DNA of 64,000 nucleotides from Allobosea sp. (GTDB lineage Bacteria; Pseudomonadota; Alphaproteobacteria; Rhizobiales; Beijerinckiaceae), in assembly GCA_024231975.1 (NCBI GenBank), contig JAAEQB010000097.1, forward strand, positions 1 to 64,000. The letters run 5' to 3'. The notes beneath the pieces are model-generated. The model did not search any database and had not been told where the DNA came from. It saw only the letters and a program-made list of their open reading frames with translations. The translations under genes and the position numbers were made by a program. Of this stretch, positions 51,644 to 60,092 are shown one piece after another; position 1 is the stretch's first letter; every line of letters begins with the position of its first letter.

Positions 51644-52351
51644 TCAGACGGCCAGGGCCGTCAGCAGGCGCGCGCAATCGGCTTCGTCTTCCGCGTCGCC
51701 GCTGAACACGATCCGCCCGCGCTCGATCACGATGAAGCGGTCGGTCACCGACAGCGCCTCGTGCACGTTCTGCTCGACCAGCAGCACGATACAGCCGCGC
51801 TCGCGCAATTCGCGCACGATGGCGAAGACCTCGGCGACGATCATCGGCGCCAGCCCCTCGCTGGGTTCGTCGACCAGCACGAGCCTGGGCTCGCCGACCA
51901 GCACGCGCGCCATGGCGAGCATCTGCTGCTCGCCGCCCGACAATGTCGCGCCGAGCTGGCGACGGCGCTCGCCGAGGCGGGGAAAGCGGTCATAGATCTG
52001 GTCGATGGCAGCGCGTTCCGCTTTCGCGGCCCGGCCCCGTACCTGCAGCAAGCCGAGCTGCAGGTTCTCCTCGACGGTGAGGCCGGGAAAGATGCGCCTG
52101 TCTTCCGGCACCAACCCGACGCCGGAGAGGCAGATCCGATCGGGCGCGAGCCCGGTCAGGGATTGCCCGCCGAGCGTGATCGCGCCTTCGCTCGGCTTGA
52201 CCCAGCCGGCGATCGTCTTGAGCAGCGTCGTCTTGCCGACGCCGTTGCGGCCGAAGATGCCGATCACCTCGCCGGGGGCGGCCGAGAGGTCGATGCCCTG
52301 GATGACGTGGCTCAGGCCGTAATGGCTGTGCAGTCCGTTGATCGCGAGCAT
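51644..52351 (-). CDS. livF: Branched-chain-type ABC transporter ATP-binding protein LivF
   Basis: The 235-residue ATPase has Walker A GRNGVGKTT (about 36-44), a GLVPEDRRIFPGLTVEENL stretch typical of LivF, LSGGEQQM and LVDEPSEGLAP. It pairs with LivG as the two ATPases of the importer. The start ATG at 52351 lies one base after the LivG stop. It is the last gene of the minus-strand locus that begins near 63031. Confidence 0.87.
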   Translation of the reverse strand: MLAINGLHSHYGLSHVIQGIDLSAAPGEVIGIFGRNGVGKTTLLKTIAGWVKPSEGAITLGGQSLTGLAPDRICLSGVGLVPEDRRIFPGLTVEENLQLGLLQVRGRAAKAERAAIDQIYDRFPRLGERRRQLGATLSGGEQQMLAMARVLVGEPRLVLVDEPSEGLAPMIVAEVFAIVRELRERGCIVLLVEQNVHEALSVTDRFIVIERGRIVFSGDAEDEADCARLLTALAV

Positions 52352-52352
52352 G

Positions 52353-53096
52353 TCAGTGATGTCCGAAATAGGCGGCCTGCACGGAAGGATCGGCCCGCAC
52401 CACGGCGGGCGGTCCCTCGGCGAGCTTGCGGCCCTGATGCATGACGACGACATGGTCCGAGAGGTCCATGACGAGCCCGATATCGTGCTCGATCAGGAGC
52501 ACGCTGACGTCGCGGCTGAGTTCGCGCACGAGCTTGGCGGTGTCGGCGGTATCGGCGTGGCTCATGCCCTGCGTGGGCTCGTCGAGCAGCAGGATCTTCG
52601 GCTCCGACGCCAGGCAGACCGCGATCTCGAGCCGGCGCTGGTCGCCATGCGAGAGATTGCCGGCAAGCTCGTCGCGCTTGTGTCCGAGCTGGAAGCGCTC
52701 GAGCATCGCGCCGGTCTTGGCAAGCGCCCGGGTTGAGCGGCCGAGCGGCAGGAAGGCGCGGGTCTTCGGCTCCAGCACCTGCGCCGCCATGCGCAGGTTC
52801 TCCGCTACCGTCAGCTCGAAGAACAGGTTGGTGATCTGGAACGAGCGCGACAGCCCCGCCGCCTTGGTCCGCGCCGGCGAGGCGCCGGTCATGTCGACGC
52901 CATCGATCCGGAGCTGGCCGGATCTCGGCTTGAGCGCCCCGCTGATCAGGTTGAACAGCGTCGACTTGCCGGCACCGTTCGGCCCGATCACGGTGGTGAT
53001 CCGGTTGCGTTCTGCACTGAAGCTGACCTTGTCGACCGCCTTCAGGCCGCCGAAGGCGATGCCGAGATCGCGGATTTCGAGGACGGGACCGGTCAT
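52353..53096 (-). CDS. livG: Branched-chain-type ABC transporter ATP-binding protein LivG
   Basis: The 247-residue ATPase has Walker A GPNGAGKSTLFN, the LivG stretch GLSRSFQITNLFFELTV, a signature reading LSHGDQRRLE (the variant common in LivG) and LLLDEPTQGMSHAD. Its start overlaps the livM stop (ATGA). Confidence 0.87.
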   Translation of the reverse strand: MTGPVLEIRDLGIAFGGLKAVDKVSFSAERNRITTVIGPNGAGKSTLFNLISGALKPRSGQLRIDGVDMTGASPARTKAAGLSRSFQITNLFFELTVAENLRMAAQVLEPKTRAFLPLGRSTRALAKTGAMLERFQLGHKRDELAGNLSHGDQRRLEIAVCLASEPKILLLDEPTQGMSHADTADTAKLVRELSRDVSVLLIEHDIGLVMDLSDHVVVMHQGRKLAEGPPAVVRADPSVQAAYFGHH

Positions 53097-54136
53097 GGCT
53101 TGGCACTCCCCGCTTCGAGCCGGGTCGGGGCGAAGGACGGTGCGGCCGGCTCTTGCGCTCCGGCGAGCAGGCGCCCCTCGATGCGCGGCCGTATGAAGCC
53201 GACCAGCCCCTTGGGCAAGAACATCACGCAGACCATGAAGATCACGCCGATCACGATGAGATGGTGCTCGGTCCAGCTGCCGATGATCGACTTCAGCAGG
53301 ACGAGCAGCACCGAGCCAAAGATCGCGCCGATCAGCGTGCCGACGCCGCCGAGGATGACCGAGATCACCGCATTGCCGGACGTCGCGAAGAACATCAGCT
53401 CCGGCGAGACGAAGCCACGCAGCATCGGATAGAGCGCGCCCGAAAGCCCGGCGATCAGCCCGGCCAGCACATAGGAGAACATCCGCGCCCGCCAGACCGA
53501 ATAGCCGAGGAAGGGCACGCGCTTCTCATTGGCCTTGAGCGCGGTCAGCACCCGCCCGAACGGGGTGTCGAGCAGATAGGCGGTGAGCCCGTACAGCCCC
53601 ATGATGATCGCGAGCACGATCAGGAAGAAGCCGACCGGGTTGCCGGCCGAGACCGAAACCGGGCCGAAGCCGATCTCGATGACGGGAATGCCGATCATGC
53701 CGTCGGAGGCGCCGAGCTCGCGGGTGTTGTAGACGACCTTGGCGACGACCTGCGCCAGGCCGAAGGTGATCAGCGCGAAATAGACGCCGCGCACCCTGTT
53801 GGCGATCAAGCCGCCGACGATCGACGCGACGAGCGTCGCCCCGCCCGCCGCCGCCATGGCGAGCCAGAAGGACGGCACCTTCAGCAGGGTCAGCGCCGAG
53901 ACATAGGCGCCGATGCCGAAATAGAGCGCCTGCCCGAGCGAGAGCGCGCCGGAATAGCCGAGCAACAGGTCGACCGAGAGGGCGAGACCAGCGAAGATCA
54001 GCGCCTCCGTGCCGAGGCGCAGATAGAAGGTGTCGCCGCTGGCGGCACCGATCGCGGCGAGCGCGAGCGCGGCCGCAACGAAGACGACGGCGAGCAGGTG
54101 GCTCGCGCGCATCGACAAAGTCAGCCGGTCACGCAT
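53093..54136 (-). CDS. livM: Branched-chain-type ABC transporter permease LivM
   Basis: The 347-residue permease has eight or more hydrophobic segments and the conserved LGYSGALSLGQALYFGIGAY and ANEKRVPFLGYSVWRARMFSY regions of LivM. It overlaps livH by 8 bp. Confidence 0.85.
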   Translation of the reverse strand: MRDRLTLSMRASHLLAVVFVAAALALAAIGAASGDTFYLRLGTEALIFAGLALSVDLLLGYSGALSLGQALYFGIGAYVSALTLLKVPSFWLAMAAAGGATLVASIVGGLIANRVRGVYFALITFGLAQVVAKVVYNTRELGASDGMIGIPVIEIGFGPVSVSAGNPVGFFLIVLAIIMGLYGLTAYLLDTPFGRVLTALKANEKRVPFLGYSVWRARMFSYVLAGLIAGLSGALYPMLRGFVSPELMFFATSGNAVISVILGGVGTLIGAIFGSVLLVLLKSIIGSWTEHHLIVIGVIFMVCVMFLPKGLVGFIRPRIEGRLLAGAQEPAAPSFAPTRLEAGSAKP

Positions 54137-55019
54137 GGCCGAGCCTCCCGAACAGGCCCTGCGGGCGGAAAACGAGGAAGGCGACCATGGTCCCGAACAC
54201 GATCGGATCGGTCCAGACCGGCGAGATCACCAGGCTGGCCAGCGCCTGGACCTGCGTCAGCAGCAGGCCGGCGACGACCGCGCCCCAGATCGAGCCCATG
54301 CCGCCGACGATGACGACGGTGAAGGCGAGCAGGATGAAGTCGCGCCCCATGGTCGGGAAGACCGAGTAGATCGGCGCAAGCAGGACGCCCGCGAGGCCGG
54401 CGAGCGCGACGCCGAAGGCGAAGGTGCCGGCATAGACCAGCGCGACCGGCACGCCGAGCGAGGCCGCCATGTTGCGGTCGAAGGCGGCGGCGCGCACCAT
54501 CGCGCCGAGACGGGTGCGATAGACGACATAGGCGACGCCGCTGACGATCGCCGCGCCGACCACGATCAGGAAGAGCCGGTAGTTCGGCACGATGATGCCG
54601 GCGAGCTCGGTCGCGCCCGGGATCGGCGTCGGCGGACGCTGGGTGTTGGGCCCGAAGGCGACCTTGAGCAGATCCTCGACCACCAGCGCCAGGCCGAAAG
54701 TGACGAGCAGCGTGGTGACGTGCCGATCCCGGCTGTCGAAGACCGGCCGGATCAGCAGCCGCTCGGCCGCCATGCCGAGCGGCACCATCAGGACCGGTAC
54801 CAGCACGAGCAGGAACCAGAAGCTGATTCCGGCCGCGCCCAGAGCGAGGGCGGCATAGGCGCCGATGGCGTAGAACTCGCCATGGCTCATGTTGATGACG
54901 TCGAGCATGCCGAAGATGATCGTCAGCCCGAGGGCGACCAGCACCACGGCGACCCCGAGCGCGAGCCCGTTGACGACCTGCGGCGCCAGCACGAATTGGA
55001 GGTAGTCGAGGGCATTCAT
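54129..55019 (-). CDS. livH: Branched-chain-type ABC transporter permease LivH
   Basis: The 296-residue permease shows LTIIFGMLDVINMSHGEFY and GGMGSIWGAVVAGLLL, hallmarks of LivH, with about eight membrane segments. ATG 55019 (MNALDYLQF) is the family-like start; the longer frame upstream crosses the hairpin region. Confidence 0.85.
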   Translation of the reverse strand: MNALDYLQFVLAPQVVNGLALGVAVVLVALGLTIIFGMLDVINMSHGEFYAIGAYAALALGAAGISFWFLLVLVPVLMVPLGMAAERLLIRPVFDSRDRHVTTLLVTFGLALVVEDLLKVAFGPNTQRPPTPIPGATELAGIIVPNYRLFLIVVGAAIVSGVAYVVYRTRLGAMVRAAAFDRNMAASLGVPVALVYAGTFAFGVALAGLAGVLLAPIYSVFPTMGRDFILLAFTVVIVGGMGSIWGAVVAGLLLTQVQALASLVISPVWTDPIVFGTMVAFLVFRPQGLFGRLGHA

Positions 55020-55045
55020 GTCATGTGCTTTCGCGAGGGCGGTGT

Positions 55046-55072
55046 GACCCCTCCCGCGTGAAGGGAGGGGTC
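55046..55072 (-). terminator. Stem-loop between binding-protein gene and livH
   Basis: Perfect 10-bp arms GACCCCTCCC and GGGAGGGGTC with a 7-nt loop and no U-run. On the minus strand it follows the binding-protein gene and could stabilise that message or attenuate the permease genes. Confidence 0.55.
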
Positions 55073-55083
55073 GGCGCCAGTCC

Positions 55084-56265
55084 TCAGAACCGGGTGCAGG
55101 CGTCGGGGCCGATCGCCTTGTCGGCATCGACCTTGTCGATGATGTCGAACTTGCCCTTGGCGACGCGCACCACATACATCGGCTGCATCGCCTGATGATC
55201 GCCGGCGCGGATGGTCTTGGCGCCTTGCGGGGTCTGCCAGCTCAGCCCGCGCAGCGCCTCGCGCACCTTGTCGGTCTCGGTCGAGCCCGCCTTCTCGACC
55301 GCCGCCTTGTAGGCGAAGAGCAGGCCGTAGCTGTCTGCACCGTAGAGGTCCGGATCGGCCTTGTTGGCGGCGCGGAAGGCCGCGACGAAGGCCTTGTTCT
55401 CGGGCGTGTCGATCTGCGGGGAGTAGCCGACGCCGGTGGCGAAGCCCTCGGCCGCCTGGCCGATCGCACCGATGTTCTGCGAGGTCACGGTGCCGGAGGC
55501 GCCGACGACCTGCAGGTTGGTGAGCAGGCCGAAATCCTGGAGCTGGGTCAGCAGCCTGACCGTGTCGTTGCCCGCGACGGAGGTGTAGAGCACCTGCGGC
55601 CGCGAAGCCCGGATCTGGCCGAAATACTGGGTGTAGTCCTTGGAATCGAGCGGCGCGAACACCTCGCCGCCGGTCGGCGCGCCCGACTTCTCGGCGCTGC
55701 TCTTGAAGGCGGCGACGGTCGAGCGGCCCATCTCGTAGTCGGGGCCGAGATAATAGACCTTGGCCTTCGGCTTCTCCTTGGCGAGCCAGGCGGCGAGCGC
55801 GACCGATTGCTGCTCGGCGCGCGCGTTCACGCGGAACATGTTCGGCGAGCATTTGTCGGTGGTGATCGAGTCGGCGAAGGAGACGGTCGTCGCCGCGAGC
55901 TTGGCGTTGCGCTCGGCCAGCTGGGCGACGGCGAGCGTCGAGCCGGAATTGACCGTGCCGGCGAGGAAATCGACCTTCTCGACCTGGAACAGCTTCTCGG
56001 CCTTCTGCACGGCGACGGCAGGGTTGGCCTCCTCGTCTTCGACAATCAGCGCGACCTGCCGACCGGCGATGCCGCCCGCGGCATTGATCTCCTTGGCGGC
56101 AAGCTCCAGGCCCCAGCGGACCTGCTGGCCGATCGGGGTGTAGGTACCCGACAGCGGCGTAACGACGCCGATCTTGATCGGGCCGCTTTGGGCGAGCGCA
56201 CCGCCCGTGAGCGCCGTCGCGGCGAGCAGCCCGGCGACGGCTGCGAGATATCCGGTCGTCTTCAT
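55084..56265 (-). CDS. Branched-chain-type ABC transporter substrate-binding protein (LivK-like)
   Basis: The 393-residue periplasmic protein has a signal peptide (residues 1-25, ending GGALAQ) and the type I binding-protein fold: IKIGVVTPLSGTYTPIGQQ, AAKEINAAGGIAGR, FLAGTVNSGSTLAVAQLAE. Such proteins often bind aromatic or aliphatic acids rather than amino acids. A 7-bp GCGCGAG/CTCGCGC hairpin (56318-56337) precedes it. The neighbouring CoA ligase and hydroxylase suggest an organic acid ligand. Confidence 0.83.
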   Translation of the reverse strand: MKTTGYLAAVAGLLAATALTGGALAQSGPIKIGVVTPLSGTYTPIGQQVRWGLELAAKEINAAGGIAGRQVALIVEDEEANPAVAVQKAEKLFQVEKVDFLAGTVNSGSTLAVAQLAERNAKLAATTVSFADSITTDKCSPNMFRVNARAEQQSVALAAWLAKEKPKAKVYYLGPDYEMGRSTVAAFKSSAEKSGAPTGGEVFAPLDSKDYTQYFGQIRASRPQVLYTSVAGNDTVRLLTQLQDFGLLTNLQVVGASGTVTSQNIGAIGQAAEGFATGVGYSPQIDTPENKAFVAAFRAANKADPDLYGADSYGLLFAYKAAVEKAGSTETDKVREALRGLSWQTPQGAKTIRAGDHQAMQPMYVVRVAKGKFDIIDKVDADKAIGPDACTRF

Positions 56266-56352
56266 GGTCGTTCCCTCGGTTCTGGTTGTTGTTCTGCGGT
56301 ATGGGCCTGATGGACCCGCGCGAGGCGTTGCTCGCGCAGGCCGTTTGCCGGC

Positions 56353-57156
56353 TCAGCGGCCGGTGAACTTCGGTGCGCGCTTGGCGTGGAAGGCCTCGAC
56401 GCCCTCACGGAAATCGTCGGACTGGCGCAGGCGGCTGTAGCAATGCCCTTCCAGCTCGATCGCAATCGCCAGCGTCGAGTCCTCGGTGTCGTTGAGCAGC
56501 TTCTTGGCGGTGCGCTGAGCGATCGGGGAGAAGGAGCGCAGCTCGTCGACCAGCCGGTCGGTCGCGGCTTCGAGCTCGGCATCCGGCACGCATTCGGTGG
56601 CGATGCCCCAGTCGAGCGCCTGCTTGCCCGAAATGCGCCTGGAGCGCATCACGATGTCCTTGGTCCGGGTGATGCCGACGATCTTCTGCAGACGGGCCGA
56701 GCCGCCCGAGCCGGGGATCTGCCCGAGCTTCTGCTCGGGCAGGGCGTATTGGCAGGTCTCCGAGACGATGCGGAAATCGCAGGCGAGCGAGATCTCGAAG
56801 CCGACGCCGAAGGTGTAGCCGCGATTGGCGACGATCACCGGCTTGGAGCAGCGCGCCGGCGCCGCGATGTTCCAGGCGAGCTTGGAGACATGCTCGGGCG
56901 AAGCCTCCATGAAGCCCTTGATGTAGCCGCCGGAGGAGAAATGCTCGCCGACGGCACGCAGCACGATGATGCGCACGCGATCGTCTTCGTCGAGCGCCTC
57001 GAACACCTTGCGCAGCTGGTCGCGCTGCGCCATCGCGACCGTGTTCATCGGCGGCCGGTCAAGGATGATGTCGGCCCGCTCGCGGGCGGGATCGATCTCG
57101 ACGCGGAAGCCGTCGAGGCCGGTGAGACTCGCGTGGATCGGGGTGACTGCGTTCAT
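56353..57156 (-). CDS. Enoyl-CoA hydratase/isomerase-family protein
   Basis: The 267-residue crotonase-fold protein has GEHFSSGGYIKGF (oxyanion-hole region), YTFGVGFEISLACDFRIVS and PEQKLGQIPGSGGSARLQ with a Glu in place of the usual catalytic acid. It acts on a CoA thioester, presumably made by the CoA ligase encoded 29 bp upstream. Hydration, isomerisation or ring cleavage cannot be told apart from sequence. Confidence 0.8.
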   Translation of the reverse strand: MNAVTPIHASLTGLDGFRVEIDPARERADIILDRPPMNTVAMAQRDQLRKVFEALDEDDRVRIIVLRAVGEHFSSGGYIKGFMEASPEHVSKLAWNIAAPARCSKPVIVANRGYTFGVGFEISLACDFRIVSETCQYALPEQKLGQIPGSGGSARLQKIVGITRTKDIVMRSRRISGKQALDWGIATECVPDAELEAATDRLVDELRSFSPIAQRTAKKLLNDTEDSTLAIAIELEGHCYSRLRQSDDFREGVEAFHAKRAPKFTGR

Positions 57157-57185
57157 GGCTTTAGCTCTCGGTTACGGAGTTGGGA

Positions 57186-58730
57186 TCATTCAGCGGCGAG
57201 ATCGGGCCGCTCGGCCTCGTAGTCTCCGGCGACGAGCTGGCGGCGCAGCAGCTTGCCGACCGGCGATTTCGGGATCGCCTTGACGAACTCGTAGCGGCGC
57301 GGGCGCTTGAAATTGGCGAGACCGGAGACCTTGCAGTGCCGGTCGAGCTCCTCGGCCGTCACCGCCGAGGCGCGCTGCACGAAGGCGACGACGATCTTGC
57401 CCCAGCGCTCGTCGGGCAGGCCGACCACGGCGACTTCGGACACGGCCGGGTGCAGCGACAGGCAGCTCTCGATATCGACCGGCGAGACGTTCTCGCCGCC
57501 GGTGATGATCATGTCGTCGACGCGGCCGGTAACGAAGAGATCGCCGTCCCCGTCAAAATAGCCGGTGTCGCCGGTGAAGTACCAACCGTCGCGCAATGAC
57601 TTCGCGTCGGCCTCGGGCCTGCGCCAATAGCCTTCGAAGGCCTCGTCGCTGGCGGCGAGCGCGATGATCTCGCCTTCCTCGCCGGGCCGGGCCAGCTCCG
57701 CGGCCGAGGCCGCGCCGAGCCGGACCACGCGGATGAGCTGGTTGAGCCCGGCCTTGCCGGCGCAGCCCGGCTTCGCCGCGGCGTTCTGGTCGATGGTGAA
57801 GGTGTAGATCTCCGACGAGCCGTAATGGTTGACGAAGAGCTCGGGCCTGAACGCCTCGGTCAGCTTGCCGAGCAGCCCGTCGGTCATCGGCGCGCCGGCA
57901 AAGCCGAGCTTGCGTACCGAGGAGACGTCGCTCCCGGCAAAGCGGGGGTGATGGACGACGTCGTGGTAGAGCGTCGGCACGAGATAGAGGTTGCTGACGC
58001 GCTCGGCCTCGATCAGCTCCAGCGCCCGCGCCGCATCGAAGCGCGGCAGGCAGACGAAGCTGCCGCCGATCAGCGACATCGCCAGCAGCGAGCGCACCCC
58101 CATCGTGTGATAGAGCGGCATGACGCCGAGCGTGCATTCACCGGTGCCGTAGAGGTTCTGCGCAACATGGGCGAGCGCCGCCATGCGCTCGGCCCGGTGC
58201 CGCCGCGGCACGCCCTTCGGCTTGGCCGTGGTGCCGGAGGTGTAGAGCATCAGCGACCAGTCTTCGGCGCCGGCCCGGGGCGTCGCGGTCGGCGCCTCCA
58301 CGGCGATCATCTCGGCAAAGCTCAGATCGGCGGACCCGGCATTGCTGCCAACCGCGATCCGCGGCAGGCCGGCGGCGAGCGCGCTCTCGGCCACGGCAGC
58401 GGCGGAGACGGCCTCGAAGGCGATCGCTTTGGCGCCTGCATTCTCCAGCACGAAGTCGATCTCGTCCGGCTTCGCCCGCCAGTTGATCGGCGTCGTGATC
58501 AGCCCGGCGAACTGGCACGCCCAGTGCAGCGTTGCTGCTTCCCAGCGGTTCTGCAGCACCGTGACGAAATGGTCGCCGGCCTTGAGCCCGATGCCATCGA
58601 AGGCGGCGACGAGCGAGGAGATGCGCGCCAGCCATTGCGCATAGCTCAGGCGGACCTCGCCATCGACGATGGCGAGCGCATCGGGAGTACGCGCCACGCT
58701 GGCGGTGAAGCTGGTCCCGAGGTCAAACAT
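57186..58730 (-). CDS. AMP-dependent acyl-CoA synthetase/ligase
   Basis: The 514-residue enzyme has the P-loop-like LMLYTSGTTAKPKGVPRRH, the YGSSEIYTF motif, the hinge GWYFTGDTGYFDGDG and VTGRVDDMIITGGENVSP, and ends with the catalytic Lys region IPKSPVGKLLRRQL. It activates a carboxylic acid to its CoA ester. ATG 58730 overlaps the preceding 2Fe-2S gene by 8 bp. The acid is unknown. Confidence 0.85.
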   Translation of the reverse strand: MFDLGTSFTASVARTPDALAIVDGEVRLSYAQWLARISSLVAAFDGIGLKAGDHFVTVLQNRWEAATLHWACQFAGLITTPINWRAKPDEIDFVLENAGAKAIAFEAVSAAAVAESALAAGLPRIAVGSNAGSADLSFAEMIAVEAPTATPRAGAEDWSLMLYTSGTTAKPKGVPRRHRAERMAALAHVAQNLYGTGECTLGVMPLYHTMGVRSLLAMSLIGGSFVCLPRFDAARALELIEAERVSNLYLVPTLYHDVVHHPRFAGSDVSSVRKLGFAGAPMTDGLLGKLTEAFRPELFVNHYGSSEIYTFTIDQNAAAKPGCAGKAGLNQLIRVVRLGAASAAELARPGEEGEIIALAASDEAFEGYWRRPEADAKSLRDGWYFTGDTGYFDGDGDLFVTGRVDDMIITGGENVSPVDIESCLSLHPAVSEVAVVGLPDERWGKIVVAFVQRASAVTAEELDRHCKVSGLANFKRPRRYEFVKAIPKSPVGKLLRRQLVAGDYEAERPDLAAE

Positions 58731-59277
58731 CGAGGGGTTCCGCGGCGATGGTCTGGGCAATGGTCTGGGCAACGGTCTGGGATTGCCGGCGCAGCTCGGC
58801 GGCGGCCTCGCGCGCGGCGGCGATGATCGGTGTGTAGCCGGTGCAGCGGCAGAGATGCCCGCCGACGACCTCGCGCAGCTCCTGCTCGCTCGGCTCCGGC
58901 TGCTCGCGCAGGAAGGCCTCGAGCGAGATCAGGATGCCGGCGGTGCAGAAGCCGCATTGCAGCGCATGGTGGCGCCGGAAGGCCGCCTGCAGCACCGAGA
59001 GGCGGTCCTGTGCCGGCGCCAGCCCCTCGACGGTGGTGACCTCCCGGCCTTCGAGCTGCACGGCGAGCGTCAGGCAGGCGCGCGCCGGTGCCCCATCGAT
59101 CAGGATGGTGCAGGCGCCGCAGACGCCGTGCTCGCAGCCGACATGGGTGCCGGTCGCGCCGATGCCGTGGCGCAACGCGTCGGTCGCGAGCAGGCGCGGC
59201 TCAGCCTCGACCGCGACGGGCTTGCCGTTCAGTGTGAAGCCGACGCGGTGGCGGGTGGCGGCGCTCAGGCGAGGCAT
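58723..59277 (-). CDS. 2Fe-2S subunit of molybdenum hydroxylase (CoxS-like)
   Basis: The 184-residue subunit has the plant-type 2Fe-2S cysteines CEHGVCGACTILIDG with a later Cys, and the second cluster CGFCTAG with CRCTGY. It passes electrons between the Mo site and FAD. A 12-bp unit repeated three times near the 3' end (58748-58783) makes a QTVAQTIAQTIA tail not usual in the family. It overlaps the FAD subunit gene by 13 bp. Confidence 0.87.
   Translation of the reverse strand: MPRLSAATRHRVGFTLNGKPVAVEAEPRLLATDALRHGIGATGTHVGCEHGVCGACTILIDGAPARACLTLAVQLEGREVTTVEGLAPAQDRLSVLQAAFRRHHALQCGFCTAGILISLEAFLREQPEPSEQELREVVGGHLCRCTGYTPIIAAAREAAAELRRQSQTVAQTIAQTIAAEPLDV
58748..58783. repeat. Three 12-bp tandem repeats inside the 2Fe-2S gene
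   Basis: Units at 58748-58759, 58760-58771 and 58772-58783 (first two identical, third with three changes). In frame they add a short Ala/Gln/Thr repeat near the C-terminus. Confidence 0.8.
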
Positions 59278-60092
59278 CGGCCGGCCTCCTCGATCGTGCT
59301 GCGGCCAAGTGTGCGGACGAGGTCGCGGCGCAGCCTGGCGCTGGCATGCAGGTCCTCGCGCGCGTCGAGCTCCCAGGCGAAGGCGTTGAGCGCGTCATCG
59401 AGCGCAGAGCCCTCCAGGCGCGGCCAGCTCCGGCGCTCGGGCTTGTCGGCGACGCCGGCGACCGCGAGATGGATCTGCCCGGCCTCGACCATCGCGGCGC
59501 AGCCGACGATGGCGAAATCGCCATGCCGGCGCGCCACCTCGTTGAAGGCATAGCCGGTGCCGGGCCGGGCGGCCGGGAAGGTGACGGCCTCGATCAACTC
59601 GTCATCGGCCTTCTGCGTCACCATCATGCCGGAGAAGAAGTCGGCCGCCTTGAGAACCCGGCGCTTGCGGCGCGAGCGCAGGCGGACCTCGCCACCGAGC
59701 GCGACCAGGCAGAGCGGGATTTCGGCGCTGGGATCGGCATGGGCGGCAGAGCCGCAGACCGTGCCGCGCGCCCGGGTCTGGTAGTGGCCGAGCCAGGGCA
59801 GGGCGGCAGCAAGCAGCGGCTGCTCGCTCGCCAGGCCCGGCCGCTGCAACAGCGCTGCCTGCCGCACGCTCGCCGGCACGACGACCATCTCGCCTTCGCG
59901 CCGGACCTGGTCGAGACCCGCCACACCCATGATGTCGATCAGCACGGCGGGCTTGGCGAGCCGCATGTTCAGCATCGGCAGCAGCGACTGGCCGCCCGCG
60001 ATGATGCGCGCCTCGGAACCGTGCTCGGCGAGCGCCGCCAGTGCCTCGTCGAGGCTGCCGGCGCGCAGATAGTCGAAGGGCGCGGGCTTCAT
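59265..60092 (-). CDS. FAD-binding subunit of molybdenum hydroxylase (CoxM-like)
   Basis: The 275-residue subunit has the FAD motifs IIAGGQSLLPMLNMRL (residues 30-45) and the TVCGSAAHADPSAEIP segment of the CoxM/XdhB family (usual pattern T-x-G-G-x-x-x-x-x-D-P). It transfers electrons from the 2Fe-2S subunit to its acceptor. Starts with ATGA overlap at the end of the large-subunit gene. Confidence 0.85.
   Translation of the reverse strand: MKPAPFDYLRAGSLDEALAALAEHGSEARIIAGGQSLLPMLNMRLAKPAVLIDIMGVAGLDQVRREGEMVVVPASVRQAALLQRPGLASEQPLLAAALPWLGHYQTRARGTVCGSAAHADPSAEIPLCLVALGGEVRLRSRRKRRVLKAADFFSGMMVTQKADDELIEAVTFPAARPGTGYAFNEVARRHGDFAIVGCAAMVEAGQIHLAVAGVADKPERRSWPRLEGSALDDALNAFAWELDAREDLHASARLRRDLVRTLGRSTIEEAGRCLA

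Noticed and set aside
60089..60092. Carbon monoxide dehydrogenase (form I) assignment for the Cox-like operon
   Set aside because: The large subunit lacks the AYxCSFR active-site loop and has a xanthine-dehydrogenase-like loop instead.
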